Origin: an uncultured Bacteroidales bacterium
GTDB lineage: Bacteria > Bacteroidota > Bacteroidia > Bacteroidales > UBA932
NCBI GenBank assembly: GCA_934725015.1
Contig: CAKVAS010000002.1
Location: forward strand, 310,001 to 374,000
DNA: 64,000 nt
Direction of reading: 5' to 3'
The notes below the pieces were generated by a model. It saw nothing but the letters and a program-made list of their open reading frames with translations. It was not told the origin of the DNA and made no database searches. Below are positions 1 through 8,696 of the stretch, in pieces. A program made the translations under genes and the position numbers. Each line of letters opens with the position of its first letter. Position 1 is the first letter of the stretch.

Positions 1-1244
1 TCGAAGAGCTCGTGGAGAAGATCCTGCTGCGACCTCGCTCCGGCGACGATTCTATATCCCCAGAGCCCGTACATTATCGACGACGTCGAATAGTTCGCGT
101 TGGCGTTGTCCGCGACGACGAATCCGTATTTCTTATGCTCGGTGTAGTTCAGATTGAGGTTGAACTGCAATGACTTGGAGAGGTTCACGGTCAGCTGGGC
201 GCGTCCCTGATACTTGTTGAAGCCGCTGTTTATCATCGTTCCGTTCTGGTCGGCGACAAGTCCGGAGACCGAGTAGCGGATGTCCTTGTTCCCTCCGCGG
301 ATGGAGAAATTGTGGTTCATCACGAAGGCGTTGCGGTAGGCGTGGTCCTGCCAGTTGATGGCTTGCGCGTCCCTGTAGGAGTCGAGGGTCTTTTCCTCTG
401 ATATGTAATAGCTTGAGAGCGACGGGTCGAGTTCGAGCTGGTAGCGGACGAACTCATACGGGGTCAGCAGGTCCATCTTCTTGGCCACCTGGTTTATCCC
501 GTACCACGACTTGTAGGAGAACGTCGGCTTCGAGGTCTTGCCCTGTTTCGTGGTTATGAGAACGACGCCGTTCGCTCCCCTCGCCCCGTAAATAGCCGTC
601 GCGGATGCGTCCTTGAGTATGTCGATGGACTCGATGTCGTCGGAATTGATGACGTTGCCCATGGATTCCTCGGTCGGGAAGCCGTCTATGACATAGAGAG
701 GGGCGTTGGACTGGGTCACGGAGTTGTTGCCCCGGATGACGATGTTAAGGTCGCTGCCCGGCTGGCCGTCGTTGGAGGTGATGGAGACTCCGGCGACCTT
801 TCCGGCGATGGACTCCTCGAAGTTGGTGTCCGCCGTGCGGGCGATGTCCGCGATGTTGACCGACGCCACGGATCCGGTGAGGTCCTTGCGGGCCGTGGTG
901 CCGTAGCCCACGACGACGGCGTCATTCAGTGTCTTGACTTTCTGGTGCATACGGACGAGAAGTTTCTCCGATTTCTCGATTTTTATCTCCTGCTCCTCGT
1001 AGCCGATGTAGGAGAACACCAGCACGGCGTTCCTTTCCGGCACGGTGATTTTGAAGCTGCCGTCAAGTTCCGTGATTGCGCCGGTCGTGCTGCCCTTGAG
1101 GCTGATTCCGACTCCGATGAGGATTTCTCCCGTCTCGAAATCGACGACGCTTCCGCTGACTTCGCGGCCCTGGGCGAGCGCTCCGGTCGGAACCATGAGC
1201 GCCGCCGCCACGGACATTATCAGTATCAGTGCTTTCTTTAACAT
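1..1244 (-). CDS. SusC/RagA-family TonB-linked outer membrane receptor (partial, C-terminus beyond left edge)
   Basis: The frame stays open from an ATG at 1244 to the left edge, giving the first 414 residues. It starts with a signal peptide ending ALA-QG, then a carboxypeptidase-regulatory-like beta domain (about residues 27-100, with motifs such as VLVFSYIGYEEQ), then the SusC signature around LNDAVVVGYGTTARKDLTGS. The TonB plug follows, with VIRGNNSVTQSNAPLYVIDG and IDILKDASATAIYGARGANG, and then the first barrel strands. SusC proteins import oligosaccharides across the outer membrane with a SusD lipoprotein, whose gene would lie beyond the edge. The gene is 84 bp downstream of the GH99-like gene on the same strand and probably belongs to that glycan locus. 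Family assignment is firm; the substrate is unknown. Confidence 0.96.
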   Translation of the reverse strand, partial: MLKKALILIMSVAAALMVPTGALAQGREVSGSVVDFETGEILIGVGISLKGSTTGAITELDGSFKITVPERNAVLVFSYIGYEEQEIKIEKSEKLLVRMHQKVKTLNDAVVVGYGTTARKDLTGSVASVNIADIARTADTNFEESIAGKVAGVSITSNDGQPGSDLNIVIRGNNSVTQSNAPLYVIDGFPTEESMGNVINSDDIESIDILKDASATAIYGARGANGVVLITTKQGKTSKPTFSYKSWYGINQVAKKMDLLTPYEFVRYQLELDPSLSSYYISEEKTLDSYRDAQAINWQDHAYRNAFVMNHNFSIRGGNKDIRYSVSGLVADQNGTMINSGFNKYQGRAQLTVNLSKSLQFNLNLNYTEHKKYGFVVADNANANYSTSSIMYGLWGYRIVAGARSQQDLLHELF

Positions 1245-1328
1245 ATAGTTGCTTTTAATTTGTTTATCTCAAGTTTCGTAGTGCAAAACACCATTTTGAA
1301 CTTATCTGGCGCCGGCAAGTCTCGTTGC

Positions 1329-2603
1329 TCACATTCTTGTCGTCAGGGCCTTTCTCCGCGCATGGGCGTCGAGTTCCCTTTTCACCGCCTCAAGGTAGCC
1401 GAAGCCGTTGAGACGGTCGGGAAGCAGGTAGCTGCCCTCAATCCATTCGTTCCATGCGTTGATTGTCACCATCTTCGGTTGGTCCGGGTGAGCGTCGGCA
1501 TAGTCCAGAGCCTCGCGAAGCACGACGGCGAAGGATTCCGGAGTGTTGTGCCATGCGCTGCAGTGCTCCTGCGTCTTGTGCGGGTAGCGCGGACTGTCGT
1601 CCCAACCGATTGACGCGCAGGGAAATACAGGCAGGTCGATGAGTTCGTCCCACTGATTGCGGATTTCACGGGCGTTCTCCCCATGCCGGAGGTAGTCAGG
1701 ATTGAAGCCGCCCATGTTGTAGAATGCAAATGCGTCGAGCGCGAGGCTGTCCGCGAGCGTACGGATGTGGTCGAGCTTACCCTCCTTGCCGTCGGGGTTG
1801 CTCCCGCCGCCCTCTGTCTGGATGATGTAGAGTCCCGGATGCCCGGCCTTTACTGTCTCTTCGCGGAGATAGTCGAAGACCCGGCGCACCTCGGCCATGG
1901 AGCTGAAGCAGCGGACGAGGTTGTCGGTGGAGAAAATCATCAGCACCGGACGGCCGTCGAAGCGGAGGTAGTTCGGCCGGGAGAAGTAGTTGTCAACCCA
2001 TTTGCGCACAATGACTTTCATGTCGTCCCATGTCACATCCGGATTGAAGAGCCTCTCCCTCCGGTCGCCCCAAAGACGGCAGTTCCAGTAGTTGAAGCGC
2101 ACGTCGTGGTTGGCCCACATTAGGCAGAAGTTCATCTTGCGGTTGGACGGGGCCTTGAGGAAGCCGTCGTTAAGGGCGCTTTCGAGGAACTCGCCGTTGT
2201 AGCCGTCGGGATCCTTGTACCAGTACCAGTCATAGACGAAGGTGTTGATGCCGTAGTCCAGCGCGGTGCCAATCCACTTTTCCACGACTTCCGGATCGTT
2301 GTCCATCTCGTAGCCCCACAGCGGCTGTTTCGGCTGGTAGTGTCCCGCCCAGCGCGGGTCGCCCTGCCTGATGACCTCCCACTCCCCTTCTCCTGCGGGC
2401 CATATCCATTTGCGCGCGAGGGAATCGTCGTGGCATGACGGCCAGACATAAGCGGCTACTGTCAGGTCACTGTCGTCAGTCCGGCGGTGGTCTGCGTTGC
2501 CGCAGGACGCGAGGCTGAGGACGGCGGTGAGCGCGGCAAGAAGCCCTGCCTTCACGAGGAAGGCAGGTGATGAAAATGCGTGTATGCTGCGGTAGCCTGT
2601 CAT
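1329..2603 (-). CDS. GH99-like / WbsX-domain lipoprotein, probable glycan-active enzyme
   Basis: A 424-residue protein with a hydrophobic N-terminus and a lipobox (SLASC, Cys near residue 34), so probably a surface or periplasmic lipoprotein. The mature part matches the glycosyltransferase WbsX / glycoside hydrolase 99-like family: an early VAAYVWPSCHDD segment, GINTFVYDWYWY, FCLMWANHD, and near residue 384 the motif WNEWIEGSYLLPD. GH99 relatives are endo-acting alpha-mannan enzymes, but WbsX-like members have varied or unknown specificity, so mannan is only a suggestion. Its ATG overlaps the stop of the preceding lipoprotein gene (ATGA at 2600-2603), implying translational coupling. Together with SusC downstream it looks like part of a polysaccharide utilisation locus. 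Confidence 0.85.
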   Translation of the reverse strand: MTGYRSIHAFSSPAFLVKAGLLAALTAVLSLASCGNADHRRTDDSDLTVAAYVWPSCHDDSLARKWIWPAGEGEWEVIRQGDPRWAGHYQPKQPLWGYEMDNDPEVVEKWIGTALDYGINTFVYDWYWYKDPDGYNGEFLESALNDGFLKAPSNRKMNFCLMWANHDVRFNYWNCRLWGDRRERLFNPDVTWDDMKVIVRKWVDNYFSRPNYLRFDGRPVLMIFSTDNLVRCFSSMAEVRRVFDYLREETVKAGHPGLYIIQTEGGGSNPDGKEGKLDHIRTLADSLALDAFAFYNMGGFNPDYLRHGENAREIRNQWDELIDLPVFPCASIGWDDSPRYPHKTQEHCSAWHNTPESFAVVLREALDYADAHPDQPKMVTINAWNEWIEGSYLLPDRLNGFGYLEAVKRELDAHARRKALTTRM

Positions 2604-4996
2604 TTGAGGACTATCTTTATGTCGTCGATGCAGATGCAGCTTTCGCTGTCGGTCGCGAAGCCCACGAGGTCTCCCTTAAGAAGGTCGATGTCAAAGCTGT
2701 ATTCGTACCACTTGTGGGTTTCGGACAAGCCGCTCCACTCGGTCGCGTTCTCATCGAGATTGCCGTTAGAGTTGGCAATCTTGATTTCGGTGATTGTCTG
2801 CCAGAGGTCGGTGGTGGCGGTCTTGTGGTCTGAATTTCTGTCAAGCCTTATGACAGTAATCTTGCCGGAGCGTCCCTGAACGGCAAGCGCCTTGAATGAC
2901 ACTGTGCAGGATTTCTTTTCTGTTGTCAAGAGGTTATTCACGGCTTTTACAACGAATGCCGCTTTCTTCGAAGTTGTATGTTCGTCTTTGGTGTTATAAT
3001 ATTGACCAAGAACGGCATAGCCTTCTCCCATGTATGAATCTGCCGTGATGAAGCGGTTGTCACCTACCAAAGTTTCAAAACCGGTTGTTGCTTGTGCCTT
3101 AAATGATCCGATTCTTGCTCCGGCGAGAACTTTCGGAGCGACAATTGTCTGTGTTCCCGTCTCTAGAACCCAATATCGTGAGGCTGCAGCTGTCTTGCCG
3201 TCGCATTCAATCGACACGATCGTTTTGTTTGTATCGTCCACCTTACCGGTCATGACGTTCAAAAAGCCAAATCCTGCCATATGAGTCATGCTAAGACCTG
3301 TACGCAATCCATGAAAAGCCCAAGGTTTGTCGTTTTGTTCCCATGTTTGCCAGATATTCCTGTTGACATTATAGTTCGGTGACGAACCCTGTACCGCTGT
3401 TCTGAAAGCAGGCATGAGTCCCACAGCACAGTTGATGAAGTCAGCAGAATAGAAACAGTCGTCGAACCCTTCAAACAGAACCTCATCGCCTTCCGCCGTA
3501 TGTTTTGATGCGGTAGTAAGCTTGAATGGTGCGGAATATTCGGAATCGCCATTCTGGGATTCCATTGTCTTCGGCCCTCTTGATGAACTTTGATAAGTAG
3601 TGTAAGTATCTGATGCGACAGACTTTATTCGAATCCAATAGTCTTTGTCCGCTTCAAGACCTCCGAATGCAAGATTAAAAGGAGGATATTGGGTATTTGG
3701 GCCAACTACGAGTGAACTGTAGAACGGATGTCCCTCGCTCTGAACCTCATTATCACGGACAAATGCCTCGTATTTTGGCGTGCCTGTAACATCCTCGCTG
3801 TCAAACAGCTGCACATAGAGGCATGGCTTGTAGTTGCCGCTGAGGGCACCGGCGCGGTTCTCGATGCCGACGGCTACGGATGTCGGGCTGACGTTCTTTT
3901 TGAGCTGCTCAATCTTTCCGGTCGTGATGCTGACAGGCTCGGATGCTTTTTCCTCTGACCCATAGACTGCGGCGACCTTCACGCTGTAGGCCGTGCCGTT
4001 GGCAAGACCAGTGATGTGCGCCGTTGTAACACCATTTTCAACAATGGCAGCAGGGGTAGTCTCGTCGTTCACATAGACCTTGTAGGAATCGACCTTGCCG
4101 GCGTGCGTCCATGAGATGTGTGCGTCGGACCAGAAGACCTTTTCGGCGGTGACTGCGGTCGGAGCCTCTTTCCAGTTAATGGTGGCGTTGCTGAAGTCGA
4201 AGGCAAGCGGAGTGTTGCGAGCAAATGCGGCTGCGGTCTTGCCCATGGCAACCGTCGAGACAGTGCCGTTGGTCTTGGTGAAGGTCAGCTGCCAAACGGC
4301 TGCCTCGCCGGGGAGAACCGGGATGAGATAGCTTCCGTCAAGCGCATCAGTGCTCTCAAGCGCCACGGAAGTCGCCGCGTCGTAAGCGACAGAAACGACC
4401 TCCGGAACGCCGTCGGCATTCATTTTCACGGTTGCCGCTCCTGCAAGTGCAACATCATTGTTTTCAGAAGAGAGAACAACCTTGTTCACGCCCTGCTCGG
4501 CCTTGAACGTGAGCTTGAGATAGGAGCAGACATTCTTGAACGTGAGGCTCGTGTTCTCCTGAAGCTGCGCGGTGTATGCCACAGCCACATTCGAGCCGTC
4601 GGCAAAGCCGGTCGCGGAAACGGAATGCGCGGCGGGAACAGTGACGGTGACTCCGTCCTCTGAAACCGCATTCCCGTCTGAATACGGATAGACCGCCCAG
4701 ACGGCTCCGGCATCGCTCATCAAGGACTCTCCGGAAGGAGTCAGCGCGGTCGTCCCGCCGTCGGACTCGGTCGTGTAGAGCAGGTTTTTTCCATCCGCGA
4801 GCAGGCTCACCTTGTCTCCGGCCTTCCATTCGACGCTCTTTCCGTCGGTGCCGAGTACAGTCTTTGTGCAGGCTTCCGACGCGGCGGAGAACTGTACCTC
4901 GACAGGTTCCGCAGCGGGTTTTTCAACGAGTTCGTTCTTGGCGCATGAGGCTGCGCAGGCGGCGATGACCGCCGCATAAACAAATGTCTTTTTCAT
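2600..4996 (-). CDS. Surface lipoprotein with fimbrillin-like and fibronectin type III domains
   Basis: A 798-residue protein with a lipobox (CAASC, Cys18). Residues about 30-275 resemble fimbrillin-like domains of Bacteroidales (a VEVQFSAASEACTKT start, then WKAGDKVSLL and VWAVYPY). Residues about 285-365 form an FN3 domain (SYKVYVNDE, GLANGTAYSVKVAAVYG). A second FN3-like segment follows (GLEADKDYWIRIKSV), and the last 290 residues look like a beta-sandwich that may bind carbohydrate. No catalytic motif was recognised. It probably sits on the cell surface as a glycan-binding or adhesive partner of the GH99-like protein encoded next, with which it overlaps by 4 bp. The middle of the gene (about 2930-3800) is visibly more AT-rich than both ends. 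Confidence 0.8.
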   Translation of the reverse strand: MKKTFVYAAVIAACAASCAKNELVEKPAAEPVEVQFSAASEACTKTVLGTDGKSVEWKAGDKVSLLADGKNLLYTTESDGGTTALTPSGESLMSDAGAVWAVYPYSDGNAVSEDGVTVTVPAAHSVSATGFADGSNVAVAYTAQLQENTSLTFKNVCSYLKLTFKAEQGVNKVVLSSENNDVALAGAATVKMNADGVPEVVSVAYDAATSVALESTDALDGSYLIPVLPGEAAVWQLTFTKTNGTVSTVAMGKTAAAFARNTPLAFDFSNATINWKEAPTAVTAEKVFWSDAHISWTHAGKVDSYKVYVNDETTPAAIVENGVTTAHITGLANGTAYSVKVAAVYGSEEKASEPVSITTGKIEQLKKNVSPTSVAVGIENRAGALSGNYKPCLYVQLFDSEDVTGTPKYEAFVRDNEVQSEGHPFYSSLVVGPNTQYPPFNLAFGGLEADKDYWIRIKSVASDTYTTYQSSSRGPKTMESQNGDSEYSAPFKLTTASKHTAEGDEVLFEGFDDCFYSADFINCAVGLMPAFRTAVQGSSPNYNVNRNIWQTWEQNDKPWAFHGLRTGLSMTHMAGFGFLNVMTGKVDDTNKTIVSIECDGKTAAASRYWVLETGTQTIVAPKVLAGARIGSFKAQATTGFETLVGDNRFITADSYMGEGYAVLGQYYNTKDEHTTSKKAAFVVKAVNNLLTTEKKSCTVSFKALAVQGRSGKITVIRLDRNSDHKTATTDLWQTITEIKIANSNGNLDENATEWSGLSETHKWYEYSFDIDLLKGDLVGFATDSESCICIDDIKIVLK

Positions 4997-5008
4997 GGTC
5001 GCAGGCGA

Positions 5009-5173
5009 TTAAAATTCAAAGTCATACTGTTTAGCATCGTTGATGCCTTCGTTTGAGTTGCCGCCGAGCGCTGAACTACAGTAGCCGGCTTCAGGAGATA
5101 TGGTCTCCACGAGGAGAGCGGGAGTTTCATAGGATGTACCCCCCCCCACGAAATTTGTAGTAATCTTTTTCAT
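5009..5173 (-). CDS. Small hypothetical protein (54 aa) with a G9 homopolymer tract
   Basis: An ATG at 5173 (ATG AAA AAG ATT) opens a 54-residue frame ending in TAA at 5009, only 12 bp before the ATG of the fimbrillin-like lipoprotein gene. The peptide starts MKKITTNFVGGG, continues YETPALLVETISPEAGYCSS and ends KQYDFEF. Short proteins of this style (YETP near the start, then a Cys-Ser patch and a polar tail) recur beside surface-protein genes in Bacteroidales; I know no assigned function. Codons 9-12 contain nine consecutive G (C9 on the plus strand, 5139-5147), a tract length prone to slipped-strand change. The spacing suggests coupling to the lipoprotein gene. It could also be a leader peptide rather than a functional product. 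Confidence 0.6.
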   Translation of the reverse strand: MKKITTNFVGGGTSYETPALLVETISPEAGYCSSALGGNSNEGINDAKQYDFEF

Positions 5174-5236
5174 AATTACATGGTTTATAATAATTTTGAG
5201 TTTCTTTTTGGGCTATATCTATTTTCTCATCGGTCA

Positions 5237-5275
5237 TGTACGCCCAGTACACATCAGTCATGTACCCTTGGTACA
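5237..5275. promoter_or_regulatory. Two tandem palindromes TGTAC-N5-GTACA, possible operator
   Basis: TGTAC-gccca-GTACA lies at 5237-5251 and TGTAC-ccttg-GTACA at 5261-5275, with starts 24 bp apart and shared flanks (TCA before, CA after). They sit at the 3' end of the LacI gene (the second copy is inside its last codons) and 60-100 bp upstream of the small peptide gene that opens the lipoprotein / GH99-like / SusC run. Two identical half-site pairs look like a dimeric regulator's operator. The spacing lacks the central CG pair usual for LacI operators, so the binding protein is unknown. Confidence 0.4.
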
Positions 5276-6303
5276 CTTCCTTCTTTCCTGGACGACGCCC
5301 GGACATGGAGTTCGGCGTCGAGAGTGAGGTTCGTCGGGAGCGAACGTCCCTGCGTCTGAATCTGCTCAATCATGATTTTCGCGGCCTCCACTCCCATCCT
5401 GTAGCGCGGCTGGGCGACTGTGGTGAGCGGCGGTTCCACGACGGTTGACATATCCGTCTCGGAAAATCCGACCACCGCCACTTCCTCTGGGATCCTCCTG
5501 CCGGCCTCCTTGAGCGCCTTCATCGCACCGATGGCGAGGTTGTCGTTGAAGCAGAAGATTGCGTCGGGCAGCGGCGACATCTCCGAAAGCACCCGGCGAG
5601 TGGCCTCGTAGCCGTCCTCGTAGTTGATTCCAGACTCCACGACAAGCCCGTCCTGGACGGCGGCGCCGAACTCCTCAAGCGCATCCCTGTAGCCCGCGAG
5701 CCTGTTCTTGGCGACCTGCATATTGAGAGGTCCGGTGAAGTGCATGATCCGGCGGCAGCCCTGCCCGAGCAGATGCGCCGTGGCCTCCCTTGCCAGAAGC
5801 CTGTCGTCCAGCATCACCTTGGACGCCCTCGGCAGATTATAGACCCTGTTGAAGAACACGACCGGGATGCCGCGCTTAATCACCGTCTGGAAAAGTTCCT
5901 CATTGCCGCCTTCCTTGGTGACTGAGGCGATGATGCCCTCGACCATGTTCCCGAGCAGCAGTTCAAGGTTCTCCCTTTCCTTTTCCGCTGACTCGCCGGA
6001 CTGGGTGATGAGCACCCTGTAGCCGGAGCGGTGAAGCTCGTCCTGAATCCCGAGGATGATGCGCGGGAAGAACCCAGTCTCAAATTCCGGGACTATGATG
6101 CCGATGATTCCGCTGCGGTGCGAAGACAGGTTGCGGGCAAGCAGATTAGGGTGGTAGCCCAGCCTTTCTGCCGTTTCCTGCACCTTCCGCCTCGTGCTTT
6201 CCCTGATTTCCCCTCCTCCTGTCAGCGCACGAGAGACGGTGGAAGTCGAGAGCCCGAGCTCCGCTGCAATATCCTTTATCGTCACATATCTTTTCGTGTC
6301 CAT
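5254..6303 (-). CDS. LacI-family transcriptional regulator
   Basis: A 349-residue protein from the ATG at 6303; a longer reading from a TTG at 6336 is unlikely because the helix-turn-helix already begins at residue 6 of the shorter form. The N-terminus has the LacI DNA-binding motif (VTIKDIAAELGLSTSTVSRAL, residues about 7-27) and hinge helix (NLLARNLSS). From about residue 60 comes a periplasmic-binding-protein-like sensor domain (GIIGIIVPEFETGFF, DAIFCFNDNLAIGAMKAL, EEVAVVGFSETD). It is 37 bp downstream of the FAD oxidoreductase gene and probably cotranscribed with it and the SSS transporter. The likely job is sugar-responsive control of this locus; the effector is unknown. Confidence 0.95.
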   Translation of the reverse strand: MDTKRYVTIKDIAAELGLSTSTVSRALTGGGEIRESTRRKVQETAERLGYHPNLLARNLSSHRSGIIGIIVPEFETGFFPRIILGIQDELHRSGYRVLITQSGESAEKERENLELLLGNMVEGIIASVTKEGGNEELFQTVIKRGIPVVFFNRVYNLPRASKVMLDDRLLAREATAHLLGQGCRRIMHFTGPLNMQVAKNRLAGYRDALEEFGAAVQDGLVVESGINYEDGYEATRRVLSEMSPLPDAIFCFNDNLAIGAMKALKEAGRRIPEEVAVVGFSETDMSTVVEPPLTTVAQPRYRMGVEAAKIMIEQIQTQGRSLPTNLTLDAELHVRASSRKEGSVPRVHD

Positions 6304-6340
6304 ATCTCTGATTACAAGAGTATTATACGTATTCAAACAT

Positions 6341-8671
6341 TCATTTTCTCACTATGATATGAAACATCGTCGCCGGCGAATCGAATTCAATCGAAATCGT
6401 GTCCGTCGCCACGGGATTTTCGAGCCTTATGTCATTGACAGCCTGATAATTCCCTGTCCTTTCATATATCATTCGTCCATTTCCGTCAAAAATCCTGTAG
6501 TTCCTGACGCACTGAGGCATCACGCTCTCCGGATGTCCCATCTGAACCGTCTCCATGGCGTGGTCGAAATCCGTGTCGAAGAAAAGAATCATACGCGAAA
6601 TCTCCACGGGGCGCTCCCAGTGCAGCCGCAGCCACGGCGTCCTGTCTTCAGCAGGGTCCGACGCCCATGCGTTCGTGGCGACGTAGGGACGCTTGCAGGC
6701 ATTGCGGAACAGCTGCGTGGAATACAGCTCCACCGGCTCTGAAAACTCCAGCGCGAGGTTCTTTGCCTCGGGACGGCGGTCAGGGCACCAGAACTCGAAG
6801 CTCTCGAAGCCGTTGCCGTCGGCGACCTGACGACCCTTGTTGGAGACAGCCTCGTTCTTCTGGTTGAAGACCGTGACCACTCCCGTCGCAAGGGCGTCGC
6901 TGACTCCGACGCTGATGTCCGGATTTGCGCAAAGGGTAAGGAAGCAGTATTGCAGTTCAGGCACTTCGGCGGCGAATTTCACGACCGCCGTGCTCTGCCC
7001 GGCGCTGACGCATATCTCCTTGACATCCAGAGTCTTCTCCGGCGTGTAGTTTCCCACTTTGGCGCTTGTCCGCAGTTCGGCGCGGAGCATGGTATTCCTT
7101 TCTGCAATGACGCTGAGGCTGAATGCCGGCACCTTGCCCTTGAGCGGAAGCGCAAGCGCCACCGGACGCTCTAACCTCCGGAACGAGTCTGCCCCGAAAC
7201 CCCGGAACTGCCAAGTGCTGCTTGCCGAGACCGTCGCCGAGTTGAGAAGGTTGGTGCTGTCCGTCTCTGCAAAGCCGGGGACAAAGTGCCCGCTTTCCTC
7301 AAGGGCGAGCCGCAGTTCGGAAGCCCTTTCAGGCACCGCAAAGTCCGTAGGCCTCAGCCCGTTCCCGAGACACAGGGCGGCGGCGGTTCCCGCTGCCTCC
7401 GCGCCGTGGGCTCCCGTGCACATGACCCTTGTCGAGCCGTTGGCCACGTGCGACGTGCTGATTATTCTGCCCGCGAAAAAGAGGTTCTCGACCTCGCTTC
7501 CGACAAAGCAGCGCCACGGAATCTGATAGACTCCCTTGCTGTGCCACTGGTTGCAGGCGGAGCCGGCGGCATAGACCCCGTCGGCGGGATGCAGGTCAAT
7601 CGCCCAGCCGCCGTACGAAACCGCGTCGGCAAAATGTCTCTGACTGACTATGTCGTTCTGTGTCAATGTGTATAGTCCCTTCATCCTTCGGCTCTCGCGT
7701 TTTCCGGGGATTGTTCCCACCCATTCGAGAGTGTAGCTTGCCATTTCGGGATATTTCCCGGAGTTCTTGATGTAGTCCCATATCCCATAGACCACTTTCC
7801 ACAGCTCGCGCTTGATTTCCTCGGTGTCGTGGACCGTGTCCATCCTTCCGCCCCATTCAATCCACCAGTACTTGCAGCCGTGGTGGGAGGTGTTGAAGTA
7901 GCAGGAATTTTCGAGTTTTGAGATATATTTCCCGACGTCCTTGAGGGCGAAGTCCGGGGCGACGTATTCGACGGGCTTTCCGGTGTCCTTCATATAGAAG
8001 AATATGGTGTCGCCCATCAGTTCCCCGTATTTTCTCACGTCGGGGGCGAAGGCCTCTCCATAGACTTCCCTGTCCTCGGCGCCCATGCGTGCCGTGACTC
8101 CGGAGAGCCAGGAAAGTATGCCGTCGCCGGAGCAGTCCGCAAAGAGGCGGCCGCTGACGGTGTAGCTTGTCTCTGAGCTTGAACAGAAAGCCGTGACGGA
8201 CTTTATACGGCGAACCGGAGGCAAATCCGAGCCGCAGGACGGCGTTTCGGCCTCCGAACAGTCTTGTTCCGAGTCTTCTGTTTCAACATCATATACCGCC
8301 GTATTCAGCAGCAGTCGTATGTTCTTCTCCGCGAGCACCTTGTCCATGAGAACCATGTCGAAAAGCACAGGATTGCCCTCCCTGTTGCGGCGAAGGTTCT
8401 CGGTCATCAGTTCGTCGATGATTCCTCCCTCGCGTGAGAAGCGGTTGTTGTTGCCCATGTGCGAGGTCGCCCCGAGCGCCCAGACGCGCACTTCGCTCGA
8501 CGAGTTCCCTCCGAGCACCGGGCGGTCCTGAATCAGGCAGACCTTTACTCCCCTGCGGGCTGCGGCAATGGAGGCGCACACCCCGGCGAGTCCGCCGCCG
8601 ACGACCACGAAGTCGGTATCGACGGCGACAGTCTTGAGCTTTCTGTCATTATTGAAACTGTATATTTCCAT
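6341..8671 (-). CDS. FAD-dependent oxidoreductase with C-terminal galactose-binding-like domain
   Basis: A 776-residue protein. The N-terminus holds a Rossmann dinucleotide-binding motif, VVVGGGLAGVCASIAAARRG (GGGLAG at residues 25-30), followed by LGGNSSSEVRVW, typical of the FAD_oxidored family found in Bacteroidota glycan loci and often misnamed xanthan lyase. ADCSGDG and FAGRIISTSHVANGSTRV are further FAD-domain motifs. The last 140 residues (from about SEPVELYSTQLF) resemble an F5/8-type beta-sandwich. No signal peptide is evident. It lies between the SSS transporter gene (25 bp upstream) and the LacI gene, suggesting oxidation of an imported sugar or sugar acid. The precise substrate cannot be read from sequence. 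Confidence 0.88.
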   Translation of the reverse strand: MEIYSFNNDRKLKTVAVDTDFVVVGGGLAGVCASIAAARRGVKVCLIQDRPVLGGNSSSEVRVWALGATSHMGNNNRFSREGGIIDELMTENLRRNREGNPVLFDMVLMDKVLAEKNIRLLLNTAVYDVETEDSEQDCSEAETPSCGSDLPPVRRIKSVTAFCSSSETSYTVSGRLFADCSGDGILSWLSGVTARMGAEDREVYGEAFAPDVRKYGELMGDTIFFYMKDTGKPVEYVAPDFALKDVGKYISKLENSCYFNTSHHGCKYWWIEWGGRMDTVHDTEEIKRELWKVVYGIWDYIKNSGKYPEMASYTLEWVGTIPGKRESRRMKGLYTLTQNDIVSQRHFADAVSYGGWAIDLHPADGVYAAGSACNQWHSKGVYQIPWRCFVGSEVENLFFAGRIISTSHVANGSTRVMCTGAHGAEAAGTAAALCLGNGLRPTDFAVPERASELRLALEESGHFVPGFAETDSTNLLNSATVSASSTWQFRGFGADSFRRLERPVALALPLKGKVPAFSLSVIAERNTMLRAELRTSAKVGNYTPEKTLDVKEICVSAGQSTAVVKFAAEVPELQYCFLTLCANPDISVGVSDALATGVVTVFNQKNEAVSNKGRQVADGNGFESFEFWCPDRRPEAKNLALEFSEPVELYSTQLFRNACKRPYVATNAWASDPAEDRTPWLRLHWERPVEISRMILFFDTDFDHAMETVQMGHPESVMPQCVRNYRIFDGNGRMIYERTGNYQAVNDIRLENPVATDTISIEFDSPATMFHIIVRK

Positions 8672-8696
8672 ACCGTATTTACTGTACTTACAATCG

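Noticed and set aside
5127..5369. 80-codon minus-strand frame over the LacI gene end
   Set aside because: It overlaps the LacI C-terminus in another frame and the small peptide gene; the 54-codon frame at 5009-5173 has the better start, spacing and composition.
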